Below, piece after piece: positions 49,187 to 58,112 of a stretch of 64,000 nt of DNA. Every line of letters starts with the position of its first letter. Position 1 is the first letter of the stretch. The stretch is from Ensifer sp. MPMI2T (GTDB lineage: Bacteria; Pseudomonadota; Alphaproteobacteria; Rhizobiales; Rhizobiaceae). The position numbers and the translations under genes are program-made. The stretch covers positions 62,001 through 126,000 of the forward strand of contig NZ_SRXN01000011.1 in the NCBI RefSeq assembly GCF_004827385.1, written 5' to 3'. The notes under the pieces are model-generated. The model saw nothing but the letters and a program-made list of their open reading frames with translations. It searched no databases and was not told where the DNA came from.

Positions 49187-51334
49187 TTATCCTGATTTGC
49201 CGTGATCGGCGAAATGATCGGCCCGGCGCGATATCCGGCGGTAGAATTCCGTCAGCCCCGGGAGCGTCGCCGCCTTGAGTTTCGCCGCGTTCAGGATCTT
49301 GCGGTTCGGCGCACGGGACCGCAAGGCGTCGACAAGTTTCAAGTGCAGGGACCGCAGTTCGGCGAATTCGGCCGAAGCCCCGAGCTTTTCGTCGCCGACG
49401 ACGGCGAAGAGCCTTGTCCGTGTGCTCTTTCCCTTGAGCGCCAGCATTCCGGCTTCGAGCAGGGCATGGCCCGGCAGCACCTTCGCGGTCTCCTCGGACA
49501 CCAGAATGTCGAAGTGGACATCCTTGCACGAAGCCTCTATCCGCGCCGCGACATTGACCGTATCGCCGACGGCCGAGTAGTTGAAGTGGGCCTCGGCACC
49601 CATGTTGCCGACGCAGGCGATGCCGGTGTGAATGCCGACTCCGATCGCGATGTTTTGTTCCTTTCCGAAACCGAAGGCGTCGTCCGCATTGAGGCGCACC
49701 ATCGTCTCGCGCATGCCGAGCGCGGCGCGAACGGCCTTGCCGGGATGGTCGGCGACATCGACCGGGGCGTTCCAGAAGGCCATGATCGAATCCCCGATGA
49801 ACTTGTCGAGCGTGCCTTCATTGGCAATGACGTGGCGGCTCAGCGCATCGAGCAGTGTGTTCAGGAAGCCGACGACCGCCGTGGGCGCCAGGCGCTCGCT
49901 TAGCTCGGTAAAATTCCGGACGTCGACGAACATTACCGTCAGCTCGCGGTCGTCACCGCCGAGGCGCAGTGCATCGCGCGTATGCTCGATGCGATAGAGA
50001 AGCGACGGCGAAAGATACTGGCCGAAAGCACGGCGGACCGCGCGGCGCTCCCGGTCGGTGACGAGGAAACGGAATGCAGTCGCGGCGAAATGCGTGATCG
50101 ATGCGCTGACGATCGGGGCGAGCGGATCGAAAAGGACCCCGCCATAGAGGAAGGCGAGCCAGGAGGCGACGAGCGCTGCCGCGGTGATGAGCAGCCCGCA
50201 CACGAGCGCGACCGCGGGACTGACGAAGGTGGTGAGCAGCACCAGCAGGCTGCCCGCAACAGCAATGGACAGGATTTCCAGGCCGTCTGCCCAGTCCGGA
50301 CGCGAGAGAAAATGGCCCGACAGGATCTGCTCAACGGTTTGCGCGTGCAGCGAGACTCCCGGGACGTTTTGCCCGAGGGCGGTCGTGCGAATGTCTTGTA
50401 AGCCTGCCGCCGACGTGCCGATGAACACGATGCTGCCCTGGATTGCAGCCCTCACCTCCGGCGGCGCCCCGCTTGGCGCCAGCACGTGCCTCGCGGAGAC
50501 GTAGCGTTCGGCCTGATCGGGACTGACATAGAGCCAGAGTTCGCCGGCCGCGGTCACCGGAACCACGAAATCCCCGACCTTGGCGTCCGTCAACGTATCG
50601 GCCACGTTCGGAGCTGCGGCGAGCACATAGGTGGAGGCGCCCTGCGCTACCCGCAGCGCTTCCAGCGCGAGGTTCGGAAAAAACTGTTCGCCATCGCTTA
50701 AGAAAAGCGGGACGGCGCGAACCACCGTCGACGTCGCCCCGGGATTGAGGCTGATATGGCCGAGGCCGGCGGCATTGGCCTCGAGCTGCGGCCTGAGCGG
50801 CGTCGCCGCATCGAGACGTGGCGGCGCGCCGAAGGGGCTTTCGCCCGTAAAGGCAAAGCCGGCCTTCACCGGCGGGCGATAGTTCCCCTCATTGGAAATG
50901 CCGAAGCCCAGCACGACGGGTCTGTCCGCGATCGCCTGGGCGAAGATCTCGTCGTTGTCCGGCAGTTGACGAAGCAGCGACGGGTCGATCCCGGCAACGT
51001 CGCGAACAACGTTGCGCGGCGACAGGCGATCGGGCTCGGCAAAGAGAATGTCGAAGGCGATTGCCGACGCACCCATCTCCGACAGCCGTTCGACCAGGGC
51101 GGCGATGCGATTTCTCGGCCACGGCCACTGACCAAGCTCCCTAAGCGACGCCTCGTCTATGTCGACGATCCGCACCGGCATGTCCTCGTAGGTGCGCGGC
51201 TTGATGCGCTGATATTCGTCGAATGTCAGATTGCGGGCGAGCCGGAGCAACGGCGGATCGCTTGCCCGCAGCATTGTTAGCGCCGCTACAATCGCCAAGC
51301 CGATAATGACGCCCACCTGCTGCGCGCGTGTCAT
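49187..51334 (-). CDS. CHASE2-domain adenylate/guanylate cyclase
   Basis: 715 aa. N-terminal membrane helix, periplasmic CHASE2 sensor domain about 30-330 (VRIVDIDEASLRELGQWPWP, IAFDILFAEPD), three transmembrane helices about 345-425, and class III cyclase domain about 455-640. Catalytic elements: VMFVDVRNFTELSERL, DKFIGDSIMAFW and YSAVGDTVNVAARIE, all intact. It makes a cyclic nucleotide in response to a periplasmic signal. Convergent with the FecR gene (111 bases between stops), which may supply the sensed partner. Confidence 0.93.
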   Translation of the reverse strand: MTRAQQVGVIIGLAIVAALTMLRASDPPLLRLARNLTFDEYQRIKPRTYEDMPVRIVDIDEASLRELGQWPWPRNRIAALVERLSEMGASAIAFDILFAEPDRLSPRNVVRDVAGIDPSLLRQLPDNDEIFAQAIADRPVVLGFGISNEGNYRPPVKAGFAFTGESPFGAPPRLDAATPLRPQLEANAAGLGHISLNPGATSTVVRAVPLFLSDGEQFFPNLALEALRVAQGASTYVLAAAPNVADTLTDAKVGDFVVPVTAAGELWLYVSPDQAERYVSARHVLAPSGAPPEVRAAIQGSIVFIGTSAAGLQDIRTTALGQNVPGVSLHAQTVEQILSGHFLSRPDWADGLEILSIAVAGSLLVLLTTFVSPAVALVCGLLITAAALVASWLAFLYGGVLFDPLAPIVSASITHFAATAFRFLVTDRERRAVRRAFGQYLSPSLLYRIEHTRDALRLGGDDRELTVMFVDVRNFTELSERLAPTAVVGFLNTLLDALSRHVIANEGTLDKFIGDSIMAFWNAPVDVADHPGKAVRAALGMRETMVRLNADDAFGFGKEQNIAIGVGIHTGIACVGNMGAEAHFNYSAVGDTVNVAARIEASCKDVHFDILVSEETAKVLPGHALLEAGMLALKGKSTRTRLFAVVGDEKLGASAEFAELRSLHLKLVDALRSRAPNRKILNAAKLKAATLPGLTEFYRRISRRADHFADHGKSG

Positions 51335-51352
51335 GCAGCATCCGCCCCCCCT

Positions 51353-51366
51353 ACAGCGCCGCGGGC
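51353..51366. repeat. short fragment of repeat R1
   Basis: TACAGCGCCGCGGG, the terminal landmark of R1, in the region upstream of the CHASE2 cyclase. Confidence 0.4.
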
Positions 51367-51556
51367 AAGCTTACCGCATAATCCGGCAAAATCGGAATCA
51401 CAGAGATTACGCGCCGATTCAAGGCGTTAGAGCGCACCGCGTGGACTCTCGCGCGCCACCACTTGACAGGTCACGTGAACGGCAATGCACGACCAACAGT
51501 ACGCGCCTCATCAAGTCAGTCGAGCCGTGACGCACGGCCGCCCGAACCCGCTCCCG

Positions 51557-51577
51557 TTCCTGTGCTCGTCACAGGAA
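51557..51577. repeat. repeat R5, full hairpin copy
   Basis: TTCCTGTG / CACAGGAA with loop CTCGT, an 8-bp perfect stem. It lies just beyond the stop codon of the YdeI-like gene on the minus strand. Other copies are at 20967 and 60790. Confidence 0.65.
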
Positions 51578-51595
51578 TGAAGGTGGGTAAGGAAC

Positions 51596-52195
51596 TCACT
51601 TCCGCCCCTGCGGGTAGATCGTCTCGCCGCGCTTCAACATTTCGACCAAGGTCTCGATCTTCTTCTTCCGTCCGGCTTCGGTCTTCATGTTGTGGGTGCG
51701 GAAGGCGAACGCGAAGCGGTTCTGCTGGCTGAGCTTGGCGAGCATTTCCCTGGCCTTGGGCTCGGCGTCGATGGCGGCCTGCAGATCGTCCGGGATCTTC
51801 ATGTCCTTGCCGCTTGCATAGGCGCGCTCCCAGCGCCCGTCCGCCTTGGCCGCCTCGACCTGCTTCAGCCCATGCTCGGTCATCCGGCCTTCCTCGATCA
51901 GCCGCGCGACATTGTCGACGTTGATCTGGCTCCAGGTGCTCTTCCGGCCGCGTGGCGTGTAGCGTTGCAGAAAGCTTTTGTCGTCGAGCCCCTTGCGCAG
52001 GCCGTCGATCCAGCCCCAGCACAGCACGACGTCGATCGCCTCCTTGGGCGTGATCGACCTGAGCCCGGAGCCAACCTTGTGGATCTTGATCCACACCTCG
52101 TCCGCCGTGTCGTGGTGTGCACCCAGCCAGCGGTAGAAGCTCTCAGCGTCCTCGAACTCGCGAATTTTTTCCGAATCGACCGTCACCGGCGCCAT
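51596..52195 (-). CDS. YdeI/OmpD-associated family protein
   Basis: 199 aa cytosolic. FEDAESFYRWLGAHHDTADE, EVWIKIHKVGSG, ITPKEAIDVVLCWGWIDGLR and RYTPRGRKSTWSQINVDNV are the family signature. Known for bacteriocin- and antimicrobial-peptide-related phenotypes in enterics; biochemistry unknown. The start at 52195 (MAPVTVDSEK) fits the family; upstream ATGs would add an unsupported leader. Confidence 0.85.
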   Translation of the reverse strand: MAPVTVDSEKIREFEDAESFYRWLGAHHDTADEVWIKIHKVGSGLRSITPKEAIDVVLCWGWIDGLRKGLDDKSFLQRYTPRGRKSTWSQINVDNVARLIEEGRMTEHGLKQVEAAKADGRWERAYASGKDMKIPDDLQAAIDAEPKAREMLAKLSQQNRFAFAFRTHNMKTEAGRKKKIETLVEMLKRGETIYPQGRK

Positions 52196-52348
52196 CAGCG
52201 GACCTGCCTTTTCGCCACTGCCATGTTGCGTGTCACCTTCGCCAAAATCGGGCGCCGCCATCATCACGCAGCGGGCGAAGAAGTGCAACGCGTAGTGGTT
52301 ATAGCCGATACAATCGCTTGGCGGCAGGCTTTTCCTGCCTAAGATCGC

Positions 52349-52402
52349 CCTGCATGTTTCCTTTGCGCGTCTGATAGGACAGCTAGGACGGCGGCGCTGT
52401 AG
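52349..52402 (+). repeat. rhizobial repeat R1, internally deleted copy D
   Basis: Begins CCTGCATGTTTCC, jumps directly to TTTGCGCGTCTGA, and ends GCGGCGCTGTAG. Compared with copy A (11226) the middle third is missing. It lies 15 bases upstream of the decayed cyclase start. Confidence 0.7.
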
Positions 52403-52417
52403 GCGCGGGAGAAAACA

Positions 52418-52977
52418 ATGGACGATCTTCGAATCCGCACAATCAGCGATTGGCTGGTCGAACAGGGCCTCCCGGCCTCGATGAGACTGGACTTCTCGAA
52501 GGTTTTTGCGAGCGTTGTCGTGAGCGGGGGATCGGTCTCGTCCACGCAGCGGGAGGCGACGTGCTGAAACTCGTCGGCGACGGGACGCTCGCGATCTTCA
52601 CCGGTGCGGACCGGAGCGAAGCCGCGCTAGCCGCGCTGAAGGCCGAGGCTGAACTTGAAGAGAGGATCGCCACACTGAACGCGACGCGTCTCGCGCAAGA
52701 GACGGCGGTCACCTCGGTCTACCTCGCGCTGCATGTCGGCGAGGTGTTTTACGGCAACGTCGGAAGCGACGAACGGCTGGATTTCACCGTCATAGGCGCG
52801 GCCGTCAACGAGGTCTGCCGGATCGCCTCGACCTGCCGTCGCGCCAACCGGTCGCCGCTCGTTTCCTCCGCCTTCGTCGAACTTCTACCGCCGGCGAAAA
52901 GATCGGCTTTCGAGACGATCGGCTCGTTCCATCTGAAGGGTGTGCGCGAATCGCGCGAATTGTTTGCGCGCCTATAG
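52418..52977 (+). pseudogene. decayed class III adenylate cyclase
   Basis: The normal beginning MDDLRIRTISDWLVEQGLP is in one frame, which runs into a stop. The homologous continuation (DETGLLEGFCERCRERGIGL) is in the next frame, so a one-base shift lies near 52470. Then GGDVLKLVGDGTLAIFTG follows immediately, although in related cyclases some 200 residues including the first metal-binding Asp segment should intervene; an internal deletion is inferred. The C-terminal part (YGNVGSDERLDFTVIGAAVN..ICRIA-like, FHLKGV) is intact. It cannot form an active site. The repeat directly upstream may have taken part in the rearrangement. Confidence 0.75.
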
Positions 52978-52980
52978 ATG

Positions 52981-53005
52981 GCGTTCGTCGGCATCGGCCG
53001 AACGC
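52981..53005. terminator. hairpin between convergent genes
   Basis: GCGTTCG (52981-52987) pairs with CGAACGC (52999-53005). It sits between the decayed cyclase and the end of the molybdenum enzyme operon. No T-run; weak evidence for termination. Confidence 0.35.
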
Positions 53006-53018
53006 GCCTCCTCGTTCA

Positions 53019-55244
53019 TCAGGCGAGCATATCCTCAATCCGGATCGGCAGCGTGCGCACCCGTTTGCCGGTCGCATGGAAGACCGCATTGGCGATGGCG
53101 GGGGCCATGCCGACGAGCGCGATTTCGCCGAGCCCTTTGACGCCGAGCGCGTTGACGTGCGGGTCCACCTCGTCGACGAAATGCGCTTCGATGTCAGCGA
53201 TGTCGAGGTTCACGGGCACGAGATAGTCCGCCATATGCGCATTGACCGGGCGGCCATCGCGCTGATCGAGCACGGTTCGCTCCATGAGCGCCATACCGAT
53301 ACCGCCGACCATGCCGCCGGTGCACTGGCTCGCGGCAAGACGCGGATTGACGATGCGACCGGCCCCATAGATACCGAGCGCGCGGCGCACCCGGATCGTT
53401 CCGACATCGGGATCGACCGCAATCTCGGCAAAGACCGCGCCGAAAGCGTGCATGGAATAGCGGTCCGCAATGTCAGGGTCACGGCTGGCGGACGCGTTCG
53501 CCTCGATCGGTCCGCCGGCGCTCGCGGCGATGTCGCCGTAGGCCTGGCCGGCCGCGGTATCGCCGCGACGGCGCAGACGCCCCTCCTCCCACATGACCCC
53601 ATCGACCGATGCGCCGAAAACCGGCGAGCGCTGGTCGGCGACGGCGCGCCTTGCGGCCTCTTCCTGCACCGCGTTGCAGGCGGCGCGGATCGCCGAGCCG
53701 ACGGACGCCATCGTCCAGGAGCCACCATGGGAGGGAGCCGGCGGAAAGTCCGAGCGGCCAAGGCTGAAGTGGACGTTTTCGATCGGCAGGCCGAGTGTCT
53801 CCGCGGCGACCTGAGTCATCGATGTGTATGTTCCCGGACCCATGTCGCTTGCCGCCACTTCGATTTCGGCGGTACCGTCGGGAAGCAGGCGCGCGAGCGC
53901 ACTCGAGGGAGCATGAAACGCCGGATAGCTGGCAGACGCGACACCCATGCCGATCAGCAGTCGCCCATCGCGCATGGAGCGCGGTTTCGGATCCCGTTTC
54001 GACCAGCCGAAGCGCTCGGCACCGGCATCGTAGCACTTTATGAGCGAACGGCTCGAGAACGGCTTGTCCGCGGCCTCGTCGATCTCAGGCTCGTTCAGCC
54101 GGCGCAGCTCGATCGGGTCGATCCCGAGCTTGTAGGAAAGCTCGTCCACCGCACATTCGAGCGCAAAGACACCGCTCGCCTCGCCTGGGCCGCGCATATA
54201 GGTCGGCGTGCCGGTGTCGAGCGGCAGGATCCGGTAGCGGGTCCGCACATTGGGACAGGAATAGAGGAAGCCCGATACCGAAGTCAGCGCCTCGATGAAC
54301 TCCTCGTAGCGGCTCGTTTCTCCGACGCCCTCATGGATCAGGCTCGTCAGCTTGCCGTCTCTGGCCGCCCCCAGCGCGACGCGCTGGAGCGTGCGGGGAC
54401 GGTGCCCGGTCGTGAAGAACATCTGCTTGCGGGTCAGCACGAGCTTGACCGGCCGTCCGACCTCACGCGCCGCGATGGCCGCCAGCGTGACATGCGACCA
54501 CGTCCTGAGGCTGGTGCCGAAAGCGCCGCCGACGAAGGGACAGATCACCTGCACATTCTCGACCGGCAGGCCGAAAATGGCCGCGATCTCGGCCTGTTCG
54601 TTGACGACGTATTGGCTCTTGCTCCAGAGCGTCAGTCGATCGCCATCCCAGGCCGCGATGGTGGCGTGCGGCTCCATCGGGTTGTGGTTTTCGCGGGCGA
54701 TGTCGTAGCTCTCGTCGACCTTGACCGCCGCACTCGCGAGTGCGGCGTCCGCGTCGCCTCGCTCGGCGTCGGCATGCGCCCGGCCGCCCCGCCTGGTGGC
54801 TTCCGGAACGACGGCGCTGGCGAGCAGACCGGTCGGATCAACGACCGGCCGCTCGGCGGCGTAAGCGACGCGGAGCGCGGCGGCGGCGCGTTCTGCGTGA
54901 TCGAGCGTATCGGCGACGACGATTGCCACCGGCTGACCCCAGAAGCGCACTTGATCGTCCTGAAGCACATGCAGGCGCTCGCCAATGGCGGGGTCGATCG
55001 AGCCCTTGTGCTCACCATAGACAAGCCGCGGCGCATTGAGGTGACTGATCACCGCAATCACGCCCGGCATCGCGGAGACCGCATCCGCGCCGATCTCGGT
55101 GATGCGGCCAAGACCAGCCGTAGCGCTGACGATCACCGCATAGGCCTGGCCCTTCTGGTTGAAATCGGCCGCATAACGGGCGCCTCCTGTTACCTTGGCA
55201 CGGCCGTCGATGCGGGGGAGCGGTTTTCCGATGACGTTCGTCAT
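53019..55244 (-). CDS. xanthine dehydrogenase family molybdopterin-binding subunit (PaoC/YagR-like)
   Basis: 741 aa large subunit of a molybdenum hydroxylase. N-terminal KVTGGARYAADFN, Moco motifs VCPFVGGAFGTSLRTW and YMRGPGEASGVFALE, GSWTMASVGSAIRAA, and the catalytic Glu in GVKGLGEIALVG near the C-terminus. Together with the two upstream genes it forms a three-subunit periplasmic aldehyde oxidoreductase like E. coli PaoABC. Its start overlaps the stop of the FAD subunit by 4 bases. The maturation chaperone PaoD/XdhC is not in the window. Confidence 0.92.
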   Translation of the reverse strand: MTNVIGKPLPRIDGRAKVTGGARYAADFNQKGQAYAVIVSATAGLGRITEIGADAVSAMPGVIAVISHLNAPRLVYGEHKGSIDPAIGERLHVLQDDQVRFWGQPVAIVVADTLDHAERAAAALRVAYAAERPVVDPTGLLASAVVPEATRRGGRAHADAERGDADAALASAAVKVDESYDIARENHNPMEPHATIAAWDGDRLTLWSKSQYVVNEQAEIAAIFGLPVENVQVICPFVGGAFGTSLRTWSHVTLAAIAAREVGRPVKLVLTRKQMFFTTGHRPRTLQRVALGAARDGKLTSLIHEGVGETSRYEEFIEALTSVSGFLYSCPNVRTRYRILPLDTGTPTYMRGPGEASGVFALECAVDELSYKLGIDPIELRRLNEPEIDEAADKPFSSRSLIKCYDAGAERFGWSKRDPKPRSMRDGRLLIGMGVASASYPAFHAPSSALARLLPDGTAEIEVAASDMGPGTYTSMTQVAAETLGLPIENVHFSLGRSDFPPAPSHGGSWTMASVGSAIRAACNAVQEEAARRAVADQRSPVFGASVDGVMWEEGRLRRRGDTAAGQAYGDIAASAGGPIEANASASRDPDIADRYSMHAFGAVFAEIAVDPDVGTIRVRRALGIYGAGRIVNPRLAASQCTGGMVGGIGMALMERTVLDQRDGRPVNAHMADYLVPVNLDIADIEAHFVDEVDPHVNALGVKGLGEIALVGMAPAIANAVFHATGKRVRTLPIRIEDMLA

Positions 55245-56218
55245 GCCATTTCTCCTACCATTTCGAGCGTGCGGACGATCGTCCGCTGCAGGAGTTCCAC
55301 CTTGTAGTGATTGCCGGCGGCCGGCCGCGCGCCGTCCGCCGCCAGCCGCGCGGCCGCCTCGAAGGCCGGGCGGCCCGGCTCCTCGCCGATCAGCGCCGCC
55401 TCAGAGGCGCGCATCCGCCACGGGCGGGTTCCGACGCCGCCGCAGGCGATCCGGACCGAGCGGATCACGCCGCCCTCCGTTTCCATGGCAACGGCCGCAG
55501 AGACCAGGGCGAACTCGTAGGACTCGCGGTCACGCACCTTGAGGTATCGTGCGCGACGGCTGTGCGGACCGCCGGGGACCCGCACGTCCAGGATCAGTTC
55601 GCCCGGATTGAGCGTATGTTCGAGATGCGGCGTATCGTCCGGCAGCCGGAAGAGCTCCTCGACGGGAAAAGTGCGCTCGCCTTCCGGTCCGCGCACGCGC
55701 ATCGTCGCGTCGAGCGCAATCAGCGCAACGGCAACGTCCGACGGATGGGTGGCGATGCAATGATCGCTGACGCCGAGTATGGCATGGCCGCCATTGAGCC
55801 CATCGATCGCCGAGCAGCCCGAGCCCGGCTCGCGCTTGTTGCACGGCGCATCGAGCATGCGGAAATAGGGACAGCGCACGCGCTGCAGGAGGTTTCCGCC
55901 GATCGAGGCGACGTTGCGCAACTGCGGGGATGCGCCTTCGATCAGGGATTCGGCGACAAGCGGCTGCAGACGCAGAGTGTCGGGATGGGCGGCAACCTCC
56001 GTCATCCGCGCAAGCGCGCCGATGACGAGATCGGAGCCTTCGACGCGAATACCTCCGAGCGGAAGGGCATTGATGTCGACGAGGCGTTCGGGACGCTCCA
56101 CCTCCTCGCGCATGAGATCGATGAGCGTCGTCCCGCCGGCGATATAGCGGGCGCCCGCGGCCGCTGCGGCAATCGCCTCCAGCTCGCTGCGGGCCTTTTC
56201 ATAGCTGAATGGCAGCAT
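55241..56218 (-). CDS. FAD-binding subunit of molybdenum aldehyde oxidoreductase (PaoB/YagS-like)
   Basis: 325 aa. FAD-binding loops YIAGGTTLIDLM (about 25-36) and NVASIGGNLLQRVRC (about 102-116). Four cysteines C116, C126, C135 and C154 in an insertion match the extra 4Fe-4S cluster of PaoB. It passes electrons from the 2Fe-2S subunit to the acceptor. The start at 56218 is 2 bases after the stop of the Fe-S gene. Confidence 0.9.
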   Translation of the reverse strand: MLPFSYEKARSELEAIAAAAAGARYIAGGTTLIDLMREEVERPERLVDINALPLGGIRVEGSDLVIGALARMTEVAAHPDTLRLQPLVAESLIEGASPQLRNVASIGGNLLQRVRCPYFRMLDAPCNKREPGSGCSAIDGLNGGHAILGVSDHCIATHPSDVAVALIALDATMRVRGPEGERTFPVEELFRLPDDTPHLEHTLNPGELILDVRVPGGPHSRRARYLKVRDRESYEFALVSAAVAMETEGGVIRSVRIACGGVGTRPWRMRASEAALIGEEPGRPAFEAAARLAADGARPAAGNHYKVELLQRTIVRTLEMVGEMA

Positions 56219-56220
56219 GG

Positions 56221-56877
56221 TCAGGTCCTCCCGGCGGCATCGGCGACGGCGGCGACGATGCCCGGATAGGCCCCGCACCGACAGATATTGCCGCTCATCC
56301 AGAACCGGATCTCCTCCGGCGAATGGGCATGCCCCTCGGCAATGCAGCCGACGCCGGACATGATCTGGCCGGAGGTGCAGAAGCCGCACTGCAGTCCGTC
56401 GTGCTCGATGAAGGCCGCCTGGAGCGGATGAAGCTCGTCGCCTTTCGCCAGGCCCTCGATCGTGGTGATCTCGGCGCCGTCATGCATGATGGCGAGCGTC
56501 AGGCAGGAATTGATCCGCTTGCCATCGACGAGAATTGTGCAGGCACCGCAGGCGCCCTGGTTGCAGCCTTTTTTCGTGCCGGTGAGGTCAAGCGTTTCGC
56601 GAAGGACGTCGAGCAGCGACTGGCGCGGATCGAGCTCCAGTTCGCGCGAATTCCCGTTGACGGTCAGTCGTATGCGCGCTGGCATCACGCTCGTGCCCTC
56701 CTGATTTGTGGGTGCGGCGGCCGGTGGCGCGGCCGTCGCCGTGCCGTGTGGAATGGCCGCGAGCGTCGCGGCTCCTGCTGCCATTTGTAGAACGTCGCGT
56801 CGGAAAAATGCGTAATGGACGGCTTCTGCTCCGCCCGATCGCGCTTCCTCGCTTTCGGGTTTGTCGTGTTCGGACAT
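56221..56877 (-). CDS. 2Fe-2S subunit of molybdenum aldehyde oxidoreductase (PaoA/YagT-like), Tat-exported
   Basis: 218 aa. Twin-arginine signal FFRRDVLQMAAGAA (Arg26-27) exports the folded complex to the periplasm. The plant-type 2Fe-2S cluster uses C105, C110, C113 and C125 (GCNQGACGAC); the second cluster uses C164, C167, C199 and C201 (CGFC, CRC). First gene of the three-gene operon and divergent from the AraC regulator at 57094. Confidence 0.92.
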   Translation of the reverse strand: MSEHDKPESEEARSGGAEAVHYAFFRRDVLQMAAGAATLAAIPHGTATAAPPAAAPTNQEGTSVMPARIRLTVNGNSRELELDPRQSLLDVLRETLDLTGTKKGCNQGACGACTILVDGKRINSCLTLAIMHDGAEITTIEGLAKGDELHPLQAAFIEHDGLQCGFCTSGQIMSGVGCIAEGHAHSPEEIRFWMSGNICRCGAYPGIVAAVADAAGRT

Positions 56878-57093
56878 GGTAACGCAGACTCCTTGCTGGG
56901 GAACGGCGTGTTCGCTCTTTCAGGCGATTAATCGATTTACGGGAGTGCAGGCGCCAAGCTTATGCAGCCGCGACGAGCGCGCCAGCGCCGGTATTGCTGC
57001 GTTTTGTACGAAAGTGCTATGTTTTTGCGGGGCGCCCAGAACAACAACAGCATCGGACCTCGCCCCGAAATTCCTCTCGATGGGAGTTCGCGA

Positions 57094-57999
57094 ATGGCCG
57101 GCGGTGCATACGGCAAGCGATTGGGCGAGGCTGTCGGCGCCGAGGCGTCGCCGAGTATTTCTGTGCAGCGGCTTCAGAGAACGGATTTCGCCGCCACGCG
57201 GATCAGTTGGGGCAATAGGGAAAGAGGGCGTCTGGGCCGGATCGAACGGGACGACGGCTATCTCGTCTGTCTGCAACTGCTTGATCTCGCTCCCCATCCC
57301 TACTGGGTGGAGAATCGGCCGGTCGCGATTGCGCCGATCAGAAACGGGCAGTTCACGCTTCTGGACCTGAACAGCGAGCATTCCTCCGTCCTCGCCGACC
57401 CCATCGACTGTCTGGCGATCTACGTATCGCGCCACGCCCTCGACAGGATCGCCGGCGAACGGGGCGCTTCGCGCATAGGCACGATCGGGATAGCGCCGGG
57501 CGTTCCCCACGACGACGTCGTCGTCCGCAGCCTCGGCGGCAGCCTCCTGCCCGCATTGGAAAACCCCGAACAGGCCAATCCGCTGTTCCTCGATCACGTC
57601 GGCATGGCGCTGCTCGCCCATCTGGGGACGCGCTATGGCGATATGCCGGCTGCACACCGGCCAAAGCGCGGTGGCCTCGCCCCATGGCAGGAGCGACGCG
57701 CCAAGGAGATGTTAATGGAGCATCTCGACGGCAATATCGCGCTCGAGGAACTCGCCCATGAATGCGGCCTCTCGCGCAGCCATTTTGCCCGCGCCTTCAA
57801 GGAAACGACCGGCGCCCCACCGCATCGGTGGCTGCTCGCCCGCCGCATCGAACGCGCCCAGGACCTGCTCTTGAATTCGAACCTCTCGATCAGCGAGATC
57901 GCCAGCAGTTGCGGTTTTGCCGACCAGAGCCACTTCACCCGGGTCTTCGCCAAATTGGTTGAGGCAGGCCCCGGCGAATGGCGGCGATGCCGGCGGTGA
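57094..57999 (+). CDS. AraC-family transcriptional regulator
   Basis: 301 aa. The N-terminal ~180 residues are a cupin-like effector region of unknown ligand. The C-terminal AraC domain is at about 200-297 (IALEELAHECGLSRSHFARAF, APHRW-type linker, LSISEIASSCGFADQSHFTRVF). GGGAGTTCGCGA precedes the ATG at 57094; alternatives at 57019 and 56962 lack a site. Divergent from the aldehyde oxidoreductase operon and the likely regulator of it. Confidence 0.88.
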   Translation: MAGGAYGKRLGEAVGAEASPSISVQRLQRTDFAATRISWGNRERGRLGRIERDDGYLVCLQLLDLAPHPYWVENRPVAIAPIRNGQFTLLDLNSEHSSVLADPIDCLAIYVSRHALDRIAGERGASRIGTIGIAPGVPHDDVVVRSLGGSLLPALENPEQANPLFLDHVGMALLAHLGTRYGDMPAAHRPKRGGLAPWQERRAKEMLMEHLDGNIALEELAHECGLSRSHFARAFKETTGAPPHRWLLARRIERAQDLLLNSNLSISEIASSCGFADQSHFTRVFAKLVEAGPGEWRRCRR

Positions 58000-58112
58000 T
58001 AGCGGAAGCGGGTACGCGCGCCTTCGGCTTCGCCGCCTGAACGCTCATCAAGCAAGAGTTCCGCCGGCCCGTCGCTCATGGCGCCGGCGGAGCAAGCATG
58101 AGATGCAGCCGC

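Noticed and set aside
53076-55307. 743-aa + strand open frame opposite the molybdenum subunit
   Set aside because: Antisense shadow; the - strand protein carries all Moco-binding motifs.
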